DNA from: Acidobacteriota bacterium
GTDB taxonomy: Bacteria > Acidobacteriota > Terriglobia > Bryobacterales > Bryobacteraceae
DNA length: 34,054 nt
NCBI GenBank assembly: GCA_016213775.1
Contig: JACQZR010000297.1
Location: 1 to 34,054 of the forward strand
Direction of reading: 5' to 3'
Every line of letters starts with the position of its first letter. Within the stretch, counting starts at the first letter, position 1. Of the stretch, positions 33,962 through 34,054 are shown in pieces. The position numbers and the translations under genes are program-made. A model generated the notes under the pieces. It did not search any database and had not been told where the DNA came from. It was given only the letters and a program-made list of their open reading frames with translations.

Positions 33962-34000
33962 AGCCGCTCAAAGCGGCTTGCGGGCGCTGTCGCGCTCCGG
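33962..34000 (+). repeat. Continuation of a clustered hairpin element
   Basis: AGCCGCT (33962-33968), loop CAA, AGCGGCT (33972-33978) is a perfect 7-bp stem. It is followed by an imperfect GGGCGC-TGTC-GCGCTCC stem. Three closely spaced GC-rich hairpins from 33930 to 34000 resemble REP-type or mobile-element-end sequence. No transposase is visible before the window ends. Confidence 0.45.
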
Positions 34001-34054
34001 GTTTGACAAAGAGGAGCATTCCTGGTTCCGTGCCGTCGATTCTGGGACTCCCGT
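34001..34054. other. Right edge, no feature recognised
   Basis: The last 54 bases contain AGAGGAG, which could be a ribosome-binding site, but no convincing start codon or coding frame follows before the window ends. Confidence 0.3.

Noticed and set aside
1-34054. CRISPR array, tRNA, rRNA or intact transposase
   Set aside because: No regularly spaced identical repeats with spacers, no cloverleaf-like sequence and no transposase or integrase motifs were recognised on either strand.

Overview
The window reads as a GC-rich (about 60% by eye) chromosomal segment from an Acidobacteriota bacterium, most likely of the Solibacter/Bryobacter type. The reasons are four long Oar-like TonB-dependent receptors with an N-terminal carboxypeptidase-regulatory-like fold and the NGRN / SAEFGRT-x-GG signatures, many Tat-type enzyme leaders, CxPxR sulfatases, and a decayed MacB/ADOP-type permease fragment. 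No taxonomic marker gene is present, so this is inference from gene families.

Layout. 1-794 is a graveyard: the start of a minus-strand gene running off the left edge, a collapsed TonB-receptor C-terminus, and a shrunken hicAB toxin-antitoxin pair. 795-4027 (minus strand) holds two type I sulfatases. At 4028-4173 a divergent intergenic region carries a perfect 11-bp-arm inverted repeat. 4174-6727 (plus) is an ECF sigma factor with a translationally overlapping, unusually large anti-sigma factor. 6728-7197 has a minus-strand permease remnant followed by two clusters of three 10-bp-phased direct repeats. From 7198 to 32980 all genes run on the plus strand with short gaps or 4-31 bp overlaps: GH26-like hydrolase, M14 metallopeptidase, three consecutive receptors, a sulfatase broken by an in-frame amber codon, a lipoprotein TIM-barrel-type hydrolase, a DUF5060-DUF4038 apiosidase-like enzyme, a fourth receptor, a secreted nitrilase-superfamily amidohydrolase, a GH127-like beta-L-arabinofuranosidase and a right-handed beta-helix protein. 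32981-34054 is again debris: an alpha/beta-hydrolase C-terminus and a LysR regulator lacking its HTH, ending in a cluster of hairpins.

How it may work together (inference). The central 28 kb looks like a polysaccharide utilisation locus built without SusC/SusD: outer-membrane receptors for import, sulfatases to desulfate, GH26, GH127-like, apiosidase-like and beta-helix enzymes to cut a decorated plant- or alga-type glycan, plus an amidase and a carboxypeptidase that hint at amide or peptide substituents. The sigma/anti-sigma pair sits at the head of the plus-strand genes and is the natural candidate regulator. The most notable single observations are the amber codon in an otherwise intact sulfatase, the phased 10-bp repeats before the GH26 gene, the near-duplicate receptors on either side of a divergent third, and the remnant genes bounding the locus on both sides.
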